Positions 25,442 to 34,098 of a stretch of 64,000 nucleotides of DNA are shown one piece after another (the stretch's first letter is position 1; each line of letters begins with the position of its first letter). The translations under genes and the position numbers were made by a program. This DNA is from Amycolatopsis circi (lineage in GTDB: Bacteria > Actinomycetota > Actinomycetes > Mycobacteriales > Pseudonocardiaceae): NCBI RefSeq assembly GCF_003385235.1, contig NZ_PQIA01000022.1:1-64000 (forward strand), read 5' to 3'. A model generated the notes under the pieces. That model was not told where the DNA came from. It made no database searches and worked only from the letters and a program-made list of their open reading frames with translations.

Positions 25442-25511
25442 CTCCCGTGGCAGGAGTCGAACCGGCGTTCCCGGCTTCGGACGCCGGAGTCGTGTCAGCT
25501 GGACCACGGGG
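25442..25511 (-). tRNA. candidate tRNA-Arg(CCG), possibly degenerate
   Basis: On the minus strand, 6 of 7 acceptor pairs form (CCCCGTG with CACGGGA). The anticodon stem CCGGC/GCCGG is perfect with loop GTCCGAA, giving anticodon CCG. The T-arm GCCGG/CCTGC has one mismatch around TTCGACT. The D-arm is weak (GTC/GAC only). It could be functional or a decayed member of a tRNA array. Confidence 0.55.
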
Positions 25512-25512
25512 G

Positions 25513-25554
25513 CGGAAGTGGGCCGCCAGGGACTCGAACCCTGAACCCGCCGGG
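25513..25554. repeat. left att-like repeat: 3' half of a tRNA-Lys
   Basis: Forty-two bases match 41338-41379 at 40 positions in the same orientation. The match covers the T-arm, variable region and 3' acceptor of the tRNA-Lys gene there; there is no 5' half here. This is the form left by integration into a tRNA 3' end. Confidence 0.75.
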
Positions 25555-25790
25555 CTAAATCACCTCGGCGAGCAACGCCCGGACGTGGTTCGCTTCGCCC
25601 CAGAAGCCACTAGCGTGCGCCGAACGCAGCGGCCCGACGAAGATCTTCCGACTCCAGGCGAGTTGCCTCGCTGAGCTGCTGGTCGGCACCTGTCGCCGCA
25701 GCGAGACCTCGTAGCAGCGCATCGGCGAAGTCCGGCACGTCCGAGTCTAGGCTCTCCAGCGTTTCCCTCGACGTAGCAGTTGATCGTGGG
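25555..25790 (-). pseudogene. small frameshifted gene ending at the tRNA-Lys fragment
   Basis: Two minus-strand frames are protein-like in succession: one reads DVPDFADALLRGLAAATGAD onward and stops near 25610, and the next reads through the same spot as HASGFWGEANHVRALLAEVI and stops at 25555. A single-base frameshift would join them into one polypeptide of about 75 residues. Alternatively an ATG near 25726 starts a 55-residue frame. The family is not recognised. Its 3' end touches the tRNA fragment, so it may be part of an integrated element. Confidence 0.35.
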
Positions 25791-26254
25791 GCTGTGTGCC
25801 CCCGGGCCCGGGCCCAAGTTCATCGTGACCGGGCCCGTCGACCTGGTCTGGACGACCTGCCCGGCCGCATCCCCGCGGATGATGTTCGAAACGCGCGCAG
25901 CGGACGCGTCCGGCAGGAAGCGGTCCGAGGTCCGCCGTGCACGAGGTGTTCGCTCAGCAGACGGACGCAGCGCCGATGTCCCCGAGCGAGTCGATCATCG
26001 CCCAGACCTCAGCTTCGGTCAGCCCCACCGCCTCTCCTGCGCTATCGGGCGCGCCGTTGGCCGTTCTCGGCGGTAGGCGGAGTAGTCCTCCACTCCCGAC
26101 CGCGCGGGGGTCAGCTCGGCCAGTGGTGCCGTCGGCGCAGGAGGTCTTCACGCGGCATGATGCCGCGCGCCCGATCCACACGAAACTCACACACAGTTCG
26201 CATGCCGCGTTCGCGCCGGTGTGCTCAGATGGTGGGGACGAGGAGGAATGCGCG
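25791..26254. other. 464-nt spacer before the two-component system
   Basis: No intact gene is supported. A minus-strand frame ending at 25954 reads LTEAEVWAMIDSLGDIGAA, similar in style to the C-terminus of serine recombinases, and may be a remnant. The right end carries the direct repeats at 26176-26192 and presumably the promoter for the gene at 26255. Confidence 0.5.
26176..26192 (+). promoter_or_regulatory. direct-repeat site upstream of the OmpR-type regulator
   Basis: CCACAC at 26176 and TCACAC at 26187 are spaced 11 bp apart, one helical turn, as OmpR-family regulators bind. The same YCACAC half-site and spacing recur at 28443-28464 before the glycosyltransferase. Autoregulation is inferred. 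Confidence 0.55.
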
Positions 26255-26986
26255 ATGGAATCGGCGACCGCGGAGGGCGTGGAACGGCTGCTGGTGGTCG
26301 ACGACGAGCCTTTTCTGCGTGACGCCGTCGCCGCCTCGTTGCGGTTTCTCGGCTTCGAGGTCGAGACCGTTGGCACCGGCGGGGAGGCATTGCGCCTGCT
26401 GCGGGAGCAGTCGTTCGATCTGGCGGTGCTGGATGTGCTGCTGCCCGACCTCGACGGCTTCGAAATCGTGCGGCGGCTGCGTCGTGACGGGCAGCTGGTG
26501 CCGGTGATCTTCTTGACCGCGAAGGACACTCAGGCGGACAAGGTCGCCGGGCTGACCATCGGCGGTGACGACTACCTGACCAAACCGTTCGGTCTGGAGG
26601 AACTGGCCGCGCGGATCCGCTCCGTGCTGCGCCGGGCTCGCCCGGCCGGGACCGGGGCGGTGCTCGCGTTCGCCGATGTGGAGCTGGACCAGGACACCTA
26701 CGAGGTGCGCCGGGGCGGTCGCCGGGTGGAGCTTTCGCCCACGGAGTTCCGCTTGCTGCGGTTCCTGATGGCCAACCCTGCCCGCGTGCTGACCCGCGCG
26801 CAGTTGCTGGACCACGTGTGGGACTACGACTTCGGCGGCACCAGCACGGTGGTCTCCACCTACATCGCCTACCTCCGCCGGAAACTGGCGCGATTCGGCC
26901 CGGACCTGATCCACACCCAGCGCGGGATCGGCTACAGCCTGCGGCTGCCGCGTTCCGACGAACCGGCCGGACCCGATGAGCAGTGA
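26255..26986 (+). CDS. OmpR/PhoB-type response regulator
   Basis: A 243-residue regulator. The receiver domain is residues 9-122 (acidic pocket VVDDEPF, phosphorylated Asp in LAVLDVLLPDLDG, Lys in YLTKPFGLEELAAR). The winged-helix DNA-binding domain is about 140-235 (SPTEFRLLRFLMANPARVLT, STYIAYLRRKL, and the terminal TQRGIGYSLR). ATG 26255 is preceded by GAGGAGGAA. It overlaps the kinase gene by 11 nt, so the pair is one operon. Confidence 0.95.
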   Translation: MESATAEGVERLLVVDDEPFLRDAVAASLRFLGFEVETVGTGGEALRLLREQSFDLAVLDVLLPDLDGFEIVRRLRRDGQLVPVIFLTAKDTQADKVAGLTIGGDDYLTKPFGLEELAARIRSVLRRARPAGTGAVLAFADVELDQDTYEVRRGGRRVELSPTEFRLLRFLMANPARVLTRAQLLDHVWDYDFGGTSTVVSTYIAYLRRKLARFGPDLIHTQRGIGYSLRLPRSDEPAGPDEQ

Positions 26987-28484
26987 GCCGAAGCGGCTGC
27001 GGCTGCGCGTGCTCGTCCCGGTCGTGTCGGCGACGCTGGTTGTGCTGGCCGCGTTCGACATCGCCGCTGTCGCCGGACTGCGCAGCTATCTGGTGAACCA
27101 GACCGACGACACGCTGCACGCGGCGGCGGAGAGCATCCAAGGCCGGTTGCCCGACGTACTGTCGAACGTGCTCCGCACGGAGGCGGTCGCCGGGCCGGGC
27201 ACGGGTTGCCAGCTCACCGGCGAACCGCGCGCGGGCTGTGAAGCCGCCCTGCCGGTCAACTACGTCACGGTCGGCGCGTACACCGCGCTCTACTGGCCCG
27301 ACGGGCAGAAGGGCACAGCGCTGACGGTCAGCGACACGGTCCTGTCGACCGCGCCCGCAGAGGCTGAACAGCGCACCATCCCCGCCGACCTGCGCGCGCT
27401 GGCCTCGAGCGGCGGAGCGCGAACCATGCGTTCGATCGACGGCACGGCGCAAGTGCGGGTGGCGGCGGCCCCGGTCCCTGGCGGCATCCTGCTGGTCAGC
27501 TCCAGCCTCGAAGGCGTGGCGCGGACCGTCGACCGGATGCGCACGATCATGATCGCCGGCTCGGCCATCGCCGTGCTGCTGATCGGGCTGACCGGATTCT
27601 GGTTGCTGCGGCGTGGGTTGCGCCCGATCGAGACGATGGCCGCGCAGGCTGACCGGATCACCGCGGGCGACCTCACCGACCGCGTCGCCTCGCCCGACCC
27701 GCGCAGCGAAGTGGGACGGCTGGGCGCCGCGCTGAACGGGATGCTGGCGCGGATCGAGGCGTTCGTGCAGGAGCGGGAAGCCGGGCAGGACCTGATGCGC
27801 CGGTTCTTCGCCGACGCCAGTCACGAGCTGCGAACCCCGCTGGCTTCCCTGCGCGCCAACGCCGAGCTGTACCAGCAGGGCGCGCTGCCCGAGCGCGTGC
27901 AGGTGGACGAAGTGATGCGGCGCATCGGCCTGGAGTCGAAACGGATGAGCACCCTCGTCGACGACATGCTGCGGCTGGCCCGACTCGACCAGCATCCCGA
28001 CCGGCAGCGCGAGCCGGTCGAACTGGGCGAACTGGTCTCCGGGTGCGTGGACCGGATTCGCGTGGCCGCGCCCGGGCGCGAATGGCACGTGGAGATCCCC
28101 GGCGACGTCGTCGTGGTCGGCGACGAGGAACTGCTCCGCCGCGCGGTGGACAACCTGCTCGCCAACGTCCTGACACATACCCCGGACGGCGCCACGGCCA
28201 CGATCGTCCTGCGCGAGAACGACGACGACGTCGAAATCGAGGTTTCCGACACCGGCCCGGGGGTCGCCCCGGAGCGGCTGCCGCACATCTTCGACCGTTT
28301 CTACCGGGCGGGGACGAATCCACATCCCGGTTCCGGGCTCGGCCTGGCCATCGTCAGCCAGATCGCCACCGTCCACAATGGAAGAGCGGTGGCCGAACCG
28401 TGCTCGCCGCACGGTTTGCGCGTGCGGCTGACGCTGCCACGAGGACTCACACCGGACTCACACGATTCTCCGGCGGCGATCTGA
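26976..28484 (+). CDS. sensor histidine kinase (HisKA) paired with the OmpR regulator
   Basis: A 502-residue kinase. Helix 1 is at about residues 10-34, an extracellular sensor region with two Cys (TGCQLTGEPRAGCE) follows to about 185, helix 2 is 186-208, and then HAMP. The phosphorylation motif is FFADASHELRTPLASLRA near 277. The ATP domain has NLLANVLTHTPDG, SDTGPGV and GSGLGLAIVSQ. The layout is that of MprB/TcrY-like actinobacterial sensors. Its last codons overlap the direct repeats proposed to control the next gene. Confidence 0.93.
   Translation: MSSEPKRLRLRVLVPVVSATLVVLAAFDIAAVAGLRSYLVNQTDDTLHAAAESIQGRLPDVLSNVLRTEAVAGPGTGCQLTGEPRAGCEAALPVNYVTVGAYTALYWPDGQKGTALTVSDTVLSTAPAEAEQRTIPADLRALASSGGARTMRSIDGTAQVRVAAAPVPGGILLVSSSLEGVARTVDRMRTIMIAGSAIAVLLIGLTGFWLLRRGLRPIETMAAQADRITAGDLTDRVASPDPRSEVGRLGAALNGMLARIEAFVQEREAGQDLMRRFFADASHELRTPLASLRANAELYQQGALPERVQVDEVMRRIGLESKRMSTLVDDMLRLARLDQHPDRQREPVELGELVSGCVDRIRVAAPGREWHVEIPGDVVVVGDEELLRRAVDNLLANVLTHTPDGATATIVLRENDDDVEIEVSDTGPGVAPERLPHIFDRFYRAGTNPHPGSGLGLAIVSQIATVHNGRAVAEPCSPHGLRVRLTLPRGLTPDSHDSPAAI
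28443..28464 (+). promoter_or_regulatory. 11-bp tandem direct repeat before the glycosyltransferase
   Basis: GGACTCACACC is followed immediately by GGACTCACACG. The pair ends 44 nt before the GTG at 28509 and lies within the kinase 3' end. An exact one-turn tandem repeat is the expected binding site of an OmpR-family regulator. Confidence 0.65.
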
Positions 28485-28508
28485 TCTTCGCCCGGCAAGC
28501 TTTGCCTC

Positions 28509-29945
28509 GTGTCCACACCGCCAGTCGCAGCCATGGCAAGGACGGCCGGAGTTCGACCCGAAACGGCACGGCGGCCCGGCTTCGTGCTTCTCGTGCCCGC
28601 CGCGGTCACGTTGCTGATGGTCGTTTGGGGCCTGCGCACGCCTTCGTACTGGCGAGACGAGGCGGCCACCCTCGACGCCGAGGCACGCCCGGTGTCCGCA
28701 TTGGTGCGCATGCTGGCCCACGTCGATGCCGTGCACGGCGCGTACTACCTGCTGGTGTGGCCGATAGTGCACGTCTTCGGCACCGGCGAAGTCGTGCTGC
28801 GCCTCCCTTCGGCACTGGCCGCCGCGGCCGCCGCAGCAGGAATCGCGGCCCTCGGACGACGGCTTCACTCGCCGCGTGCCGGGGTCTTGGCCGGGCTCGT
28901 GTTCGCGGTGCTGCCGCAGGTCAGCCGATACGGGCAGGAAGGCCGCCCGTACGCTTTCGCGCTTCTCGGCGCGGTGCTGGCGAGCTACCTGCTGACGCGT
29001 TTCGCCGAAGGTCCCGGGTGGCGGGCCGGATACGGCTGCGCGGTCGCCTTGCTCGGCCTGCTCAACCTGTTCGGACTGCTCCTGCTTGCCGGGCACGCGA
29101 TCTTCGTGCTGGCCCGCTGTCGCACGCTTGTCCGGCGCTGGCTCGCCGCGGCGCTGCTGGGCTGTCTTCCCGCGGTGCCGATCGCCGTGCTCGCCTGGCG
29201 GCAACGCGACCAGCTCGGCTGGCTCACCGCACCCGACGCGACCGCCCCGGGCGATTTCGTCGTTTGGCTGGCCGGCTCGACCGGCTCAGCGGTGCTCGCA
29301 AGTGTCCTCGTCGGACTCGGCCTCCGCTCGCGAACCTCCGGCACCGCGACGTGGCTCGCGCTGCCGTGGCTGATCGTCCCGCCGGTGCTGCTGCTGGCCG
29401 CGGCGAAGCTGGCCGTGCCCGTTTACGTGCCGCGGTATCTCGCCTTCTGCCTGCCCGCGCTCGCCCTCCCCGTCGGCATCGCGCTAGCCGGAATCGCAGT
29501 CGCGCCAAGGGCGATCGCGCTGCTGCTGATCGCCGGGCTCGGCCTGCCGACGCAGATCGCCCAGCGCCGGGAAAACGGCCACGGCGACGACATCCGCACC
29601 GCGGCGACCGTCATCGCCACGCACTCCCGCCCCGGCGACGGCGTGCTCTACCACTGCCCGTCCTGCCATTATCCGAACACTCCCCGGGAATTCGCCTACG
29701 GCTACCCGGACGCGTTCGGCCCGCTGGACGACCTGGCCCTGGCACAGAGCCCGACCGCCTCAGCCACTCTGCGCGGCATCGACACCGACGCACCGACGCT
29801 CACGCGCCGACTCGGCGACGCGAACCGCCTGTGGCTCGTCGAAATGGGCGGCACCGGCGCGCCCGAACCACTCGCTGCGAGCGGTTTGCGTTTAGCCGCA
29901 ACGTATTCGGCGGGAGACATCACCGTGGCGCTCTACGGACGGTGA
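28509..29945 (+). CDS. integral-membrane glycosyltransferase (GT39/PMT-like)
   Basis: A 478-residue polytopic membrane protein with about 10-11 helices. After the first helix comes RTPSYWRDEAATLDAEARP, the extracytoplasmic Asp/Glu loop of GT-C glycosyltransferases, and RYGQEGRPYAFALLG is the conserved second loop. The C-terminal 120 residues form a soluble extracytoplasmic domain. It should transfer a sugar from a polyprenyl-phosphate donor. The acceptor is unknown. GTG 28509 has no strong ribosome site; it lies 24 nt after the kinase and may be in the same operon, with its own regulator site. Confidence 0.88.
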   Translation: MSTPPVAAMARTAGVRPETARRPGFVLLVPAAVTLLMVVWGLRTPSYWRDEAATLDAEARPVSALVRMLAHVDAVHGAYYLLVWPIVHVFGTGEVVLRLPSALAAAAAAAGIAALGRRLHSPRAGVLAGLVFAVLPQVSRYGQEGRPYAFALLGAVLASYLLTRFAEGPGWRAGYGCAVALLGLLNLFGLLLLAGHAIFVLARCRTLVRRWLAAALLGCLPAVPIAVLAWRQRDQLGWLTAPDATAPGDFVVWLAGSTGSAVLASVLVGLGLRSRTSGTATWLALPWLIVPPVLLLAAAKLAVPVYVPRYLAFCLPALALPVGIALAGIAVAPRAIALLLIAGLGLPTQIAQRRENGHGDDIRTAATVIATHSRPGDGVLYHCPSCHYPNTPREFAYGYPDAFGPLDDLALAQSPTASATLRGIDTDAPTLTRRLGDANRLWLVEMGGTGAPEPLAASGLRLAATYSAGDITVALYGR

Positions 29946-30293
29946 ACTCCGAACCGACGCTCGGACGCATACGGCTCCATCGGCCGAGCATCGACACCTC
30001 GTCCGCAACCACGTCGCCGCCGACCGGGCAATCGTGCCCGGACAGCCCGGCGAGCCACCGCGTGCAGGCAGATGCCTGCCAGGTCGGGCTGGGCGGTGTG
30101 CCGATGTTTGGCCAGCGTGGCGCGAGTCGCGTTGACCCACGGGGTGTCGAGGGCGGCGAAAGGACTGCGACGCACAGGCGGTTCGCGCCGGATCCCGCTG
30201 TGACCGGACGCCAGACCGGCGTCGGGCACCAGTTCCGGGACGCCAGCATCAGACAGCGGCGGAATACCGTGACCGCGTGGCTCCGGCGTCCGG
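29946..30293. other. 348-nt spacer with a possible minus-strand gene fragment
   Basis: A minus-strand frame ending at 29933 reads protein-like in the middle (FAALDTPWVNATRATLAKHR, then DLAGICLHAVARRAV) but starts only inside the next gene and turns into low-complexity arginine-rich sequence. I read it as the relic of a gene, family unknown. Nothing else is evident. Confidence 0.4.
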
Positions 30294-31184
30294 TCAGGCG
30301 GGCGGGGTTTCCAGGCGTTCGGCGGTGTCGACGAGCAGGCGGACGATCCAGCGCCAGTCGTCCGGATCGGTGGTGACAAACGGTTTCCGGGCGAAGAGGT
30401 AAAGCCGGTTCTGGACGATTTCGATGTGGACCGGGCGGGCGGTGTAGCGGTCCAGGAGGTCCGGGGAGAAGAGGGTGCGGTCCAGGACGGTCTGGATCTG
30501 GCGGGCGCGGCCGAACGGGCCGGAGACGGAGAAGACGGTCGTGCCGGGGCCGGCGAGGTCGGGACGGCCGAGTGCGTCGTCCGTGCCGCCGGTCAGTACG
30601 CCGGTGCGCTTCGCCCGCGAGTTCAGCAGAAGATGAGGGAGCTTGGCGTCGAGCGGAGTGGTCGCGTAGTACCAGCGTTCGGCCGCCATCTCGCGGTTCC
30701 CGGTGACGTGCTGGTACCACCCGAACTCCATCGGACGCGGCTGGTCGAACGCGACGACGTCACCCGCCGCCCGGCGGGTGCCGACGGTGAAGATCCCGGC
30801 CGCCTGCTCCGGATTTTCGACGGTCCAGTGGTAGCCCAGCCCGTTGCGCGCCGCGAACTGCATGATGCGGTAGCGGCTGATCCGCCCCTGAGCGCCGTCC
30901 TTGCGCATCAGCCGGACCACCGGAACGACCAGCACCAGCCCGACGAGCAACGGCGACAGCCCGAGGATCCGGATGCCGAACCCACCGTCCGGGTAAGCGT
31001 CCGTGAGGTACATGCTCAGCGGCACGCTGATCAACCCGAAGAAGACGAGGGCGAGGAAAACCAGCCAGAGTGCACAGCAGGCCACGTCACGACCCGGGCG
31101 GTCGCCGTTCCGCTCCGCGTGGGCCAACACCGCCGCCGGATCAACCGGGTCGGATAACGGCGAAAAGTCCAGATCCTCGGGCAC
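30294..31184 (-). CDS. conserved two-helix membrane protein of unknown function
   Basis: A 296-residue protein. Two transmembrane helices are near residues 35-58 and 72-92, leaving a cytoplasmic domain of about 200 residues with YRIMQFAARNGLGYHWTVEN, FSVSGPFGRARQIQTVL and a late VHIEIVQNRLYLFARKP. This pattern recurs in actinobacterial hypothetical membrane proteins; I do not recognise a named domain. The final segment (WRWIVRLLVDTAERLE) resembles ends of DUF3137-like proteins, a weak hint. Confidence 0.78.
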   Translation of the reverse strand: MPEDLDFSPLSDPVDPAAVLAHAERNGDRPGRDVACCALWLVFLALVFFGLISVPLSMYLTDAYPDGGFGIRILGLSPLLVGLVLVVPVVRLMRKDGAQGRISRYRIMQFAARNGLGYHWTVENPEQAAGIFTVGTRRAAGDVVAFDQPRPMEFGWYQHVTGNREMAAERWYYATTPLDAKLPHLLLNSRAKRTGVLTGGTDDALGRPDLAGPGTTVFSVSGPFGRARQIQTVLDRTLFSPDLLDRYTARPVHIEIVQNRLYLFARKPFVTTDPDDWRWIVRLLVDTAERLETPPA

Positions 31185-31470
31185 GGCTTACGCTACCCCG
31201 GCGAGCAGGCAGGCGTTGCCGAACGGCAGCAGCAGTGTGACTACAGCCGATAGTCGTCACCGCACACGGTCTAGGTCGTGCCTATCACCCAAAAACAGTT
31301 GTCACCGGGCCCGCAGCTGGGCATCCACCCTTGACGAGAGCAACATCGGAGCAGGATTCCGGTATGACGACATCCGCAGCCGAACCGCCTGGCTGGAGGC
31401 AGGGCGCGCTACGAGAAGATCCGCCCGCCCGGACGGGTGTCCCCGGCGCGACCGCTGCGCGGACTCCTGC

Positions 31471-31809
31471 TCACGGTGAGGCCCCGGGTTTCAGCTGGAC
31501 TCGATGACAGAGGACGGATGACGCAGGTGGTACTTGCGCCGCAACGAAGGCTACGAGCGAGATGGTTTCGCCGCTGGCGCCGCTGCTGCCCTTGCTGATG
31601 ACGCCGTTGACGCAGCCAAGCTTGCTGCTGCCGTCGTACACCTGCAGCCACGGTCCTCTGCTTGCCCCGTGTGGGAAGACGCGGTCGGCCACGACCGGCT
31701 GATTGACCATGAGCCCTTTCCAGGACCCCCACAGCGTCCCCGACGTTCTTCCCCTCCGCGGTGGGTCCGAGTTGGATGATCGCCACATCTTCGGCCGGTA
31801 CGGTCAGCG
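31471..31809 (-). pseudogene. frameshifted C-terminal fragment of a trypsin-like secreted protease
   Basis: The frame reading DVAIIQLGPTAEGKNVGDAV must shift by one base in a GGGTCCTGG context to continue as WKGLMVNQPVVADRVFPHGA. The expected active-site motif GASGGPW reads GASRGPW, and LGCVNGVISKG follows. The N-terminal half is missing: the fragment begins at the end of the neighbouring gene. It is related in style to the protein at 34099. Clearly non-functional. Confidence 0.7.
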
Positions 31810-32493
31810 GGCGCGCCGACGCCACTGGAGCACCCGCCTGCCGGGCAGGACGAGCAGCACCAGGCTGTAGTACTGCAACGCGGGCACGGCGAGAGCGAGA
31901 GCCAAAGCCAGGACCAGCGCGAACACGTTGAGATAGCTTTCCGTGTATAGCTCCTGGAGCGTTTCCGGCTCCCGATCGTCCTCGTCCAGCAACTCCGGGT
32001 CGGCCTTCAGGATCCTCAGCATCGCGAACCGGCACACCATGCTCGCCAGGAGCGTCGCGTAATAGAACACCGCCACGAACCGGTCCCGGCCGAAAGCGCC
32101 GATCATCTCCGTCGGGAGGGGAAGCACGACGACCGACAGCAACCACCCCATGTTCCACATCGTGAAGGGCCGGGTGACCCTCCCGACCGAGGAGAACGTC
32201 CGGTGATGCTCCCGCCAGACGTTCGCGATGACCGCGAAACTCAGCAGAAAACTCCAGATCTGGTCGACGTGACCGGTGATCACCTCGCTGGCGTGCCCGT
32301 GCGACGCGACCTCCGGGACCAGGTCGACCAACGGCAGGATCAGCAAGGTAATGGAGATCGCGGTCACCGCGTCGGTGAACAGCACCAGCCGCTCCCCGGA
32401 CGCACCCCCCTTGCCCTTGCCCGGCACGGACACCGGCCGCGCCCGGCCGGGTCCTCCCGCGCCGGTCTCGTCGGCGACGTCGCTGGCACTCAT
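31804..32493 (-). CDS. TMEM175-like (DUF1211) membrane protein
   Basis: A 229-residue protein. A basic N-terminus precedes six hydrophobic segments; the first contains RLVLFTDAVTAISITLLILP, a variant of the FSD motif that forms the pore in TMEM175 potassium channels. WREHHRTFSSV and the FTMWNMGWLLSVVVLPLPTE segment are also characteristic. Potassium channel activity is known for bacterial TMEM175 proteins, and is inferred here. ATG 32493 follows AAAGGTG. The 3' end abuts the protease fragment. Confidence 0.87.
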   Translation of the reverse strand: MSASDVADETGAGGPGRARPVSVPGKGKGGASGERLVLFTDAVTAISITLLILPLVDLVPEVASHGHASEVITGHVDQIWSFLLSFAVIANVWREHHRTFSSVGRVTRPFTMWNMGWLLSVVVLPLPTEMIGAFGRDRFVAVFYYATLLASMVCRFAMLRILKADPELLDEDDREPETLQELYTESYLNVFALVLALALALAVPALQYYSLVLLVLPGRRVLQWRRRAR

Positions 32494-32871
32494 GCGTGTT
32501 GCACCTTTCTTCTGCCCCGTCCGCAAAGCGGACTGTCACCGCTGGCTATACAAGCCCGCCGCCGAGACCACGGCCACGACACGCCTGCCAGAGCGACACC
32601 GGCGCGACATCTGCCCGGAAATCCGTTCCAGAGTGGACGAACGGAACCACCGCTCCACGCGCAACCCCCGCAACTCGCATCCCACCGGAATTCCCGCGTC
32701 GGACACGGTTTGAGACCTGCGTCTGATAGCGATTGCAGGTCATGACTGTCACCGGAAACAGGCGATAGCTGTCACCCAATGCGGCCGTGGCACGGAGCCA
32801 TCTCCAAAGTTGCACTCGGTCCAAGTTCAGGCTCATCGTGGTGGCAGCGGTGGTTTGCGGGAGCGCAAAAG
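32494..32871. other. 378-nt spacer, no gene seen
   Basis: Both strands were read and no start with a ribosome site or recognisable domain was found. It lies between the TMEM175-like gene and a TetR fragment and probably holds the promoter of the former. Confidence 0.5.
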
Positions 32872-32994
32872 CTCCAGACGTGGCGTGCTATCCGCGCGAC
32901 CGCGTTCGAGTTGATCGGCGAACGCGGTTTCGAGGCGGTCAGCGTGGAGGAGATCGCGGCGGCCGCGGATGTCTCGCGCAGCACGTTCGTCAAC
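32872..32994 (+). pseudogene. TetR HTH fragment
   Basis: About 41 residues match a TetR N-terminus very well (WRAIRATAFELIGERGFEAV, SVEEIAAAADVSRSTF), then the frame breaks just where FNYFPTKE would be expected. No start precedes it and no ligand-binding domain follows in any frame. It is a broken regulator gene. Confidence 0.65.
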
Positions 32995-33483
32995 GCGATC
33001 ACGAATCCTCCGGCCACGTCCTGCTCAACCGCCGCTTCCAGAACCTCCGGGTCGTTCTCCCGACGCAGCGTTCTCAACTGCCGGCAGGAAGCTCGACCAT
33101 CCCCGGTCTTCCTTCTGCCGCGGACCGCTGCGCACGATCCCGGCGCTGCCTGCCCCACGCGCCGCCTGGAGGTACTGGCCGCCCACCAGATTCCCCGACC
33201 TCACAGAGCCAGCGAACCGGACCGCGTCAGGTCTGATTGTCGCGGAGACAACAAAGATCTCCAGGTGCCAGCTACCGGCTGCAGGCACCAGTGACGTCGC
33301 TGGTGCCTGCAGCCGTCCCCGGCACCCTACGCGGAACCTGTCCCAGAGCACGCGGCGTTGCGCTCCACTAAGGACTGTCCGAACAGGTCATTCGCGCGTC
33401 GCTGCGGTGTCATCCTCATCGTGAACACACACGCAGCCTGTCGTGGCCTGGGCTCCGACGGAACACCTCGCCCGGGCAACCGC
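32995..33483. other. 489-nt spacer with a strong hairpin
   Basis: No gene is seen. The only clear structure is the hairpin at 33276-33315. The left part may be decayed TetR sequence that is no longer readable. Confidence 0.5.
33276..33315. terminator. 16-bp perfect hairpin
   Basis: CGGCTGCAGGCACCAG pairs exactly with CTGGTGCCTGCAGCCG around an 8-nt loop TGACGTCG. It lies downstream of the DUF2690 gene on the minus strand and may end its transcript. Confidence 0.7.
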
Positions 33484-33903
33484 TCAGAACGCCGGAGTGC
33501 ACACCGGTCGTTCGGCGATGCTGACGCAGCCGAACGCCCGGATGCCGTTCTCGTCGTTCACCATGAGGCTGTAGCTGGAGTTCCCGACCCGGATTTCCTG
33601 TCCGATCTGCCTGGTCTGGGTGTTCCGGACGTAGCCGCTGGTTCCGGGCTGCCCATGGAGTTTGATCCACGCGGCGAAGCAGGCGCTGCTGAATCGCAAC
33701 TCGACCCATTCCTGAGCATTTCCCGCGGTGTACATGGTCACCGCGTCCTGGTCGCATCCCCTGCTGATCGGGTTTTTCCCGTAGCAGCTCTCCGCCGAAC
33801 AAGAGACCGGCATCGACGACGTTGCCGCCTGCGCACCGGTCGGGACGACTGGGATCAGCGTCAGGCCTAGCGCCATAGCTGCTTGGACAGCGACATGTTT
33901 CAT
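33484..33903 (-). CDS. secreted DUF2690 protein
   Basis: A 139-residue exported protein. A signal peptide covers about residues 1-26 (cleavage after AQA). The mature part has six Cys that could pair (SCSAESCYGKNP, GCDQDAVTMY, SACFAAWIKL, FGCVSI, VCTPAF) and matches DUF2690, a family of small secreted actinobacterial proteins. Function unknown. ATG 33903 starts a typical MKHV signal. Confidence 0.87.
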   Translation of the reverse strand: MKHVAVQAAMALGLTLIPVVPTGAQAATSSMPVSCSAESCYGKNPISRGCDQDAVTMYTAGNAQEWVELRFSSACFAAWIKLHGQPGTSGYVRNTQTRQIGQEIRVGNSSYSLMVNDENGIRAFGCVSIAERPVCTPAF

Positions 33904-34098
33904 GTTTCCCCCTCGGATCGAAATCGAAGTCGTCCGCTACCGGTCTTGGGCACCCCTGCGGCCGACGGCGTCCAGGCTCCGCCCGCACCGTCACTTTCGC
34001 GTCACCGCGCCGACGTGACGCCGCCGTGACGGCCGGCATCCACGATCGGCGACTTAGCGCGCGGTGGGCCACGCGCTGTCTGGGGGAAGGATTCGTCC

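Noticed and set aside
29933..30379. Minus-strand 148-codon frame
   Set aside because: It starts inside the neighbouring membrane-protein gene and only a short middle part is protein-like, so it was recorded as spacer with a possible relic.
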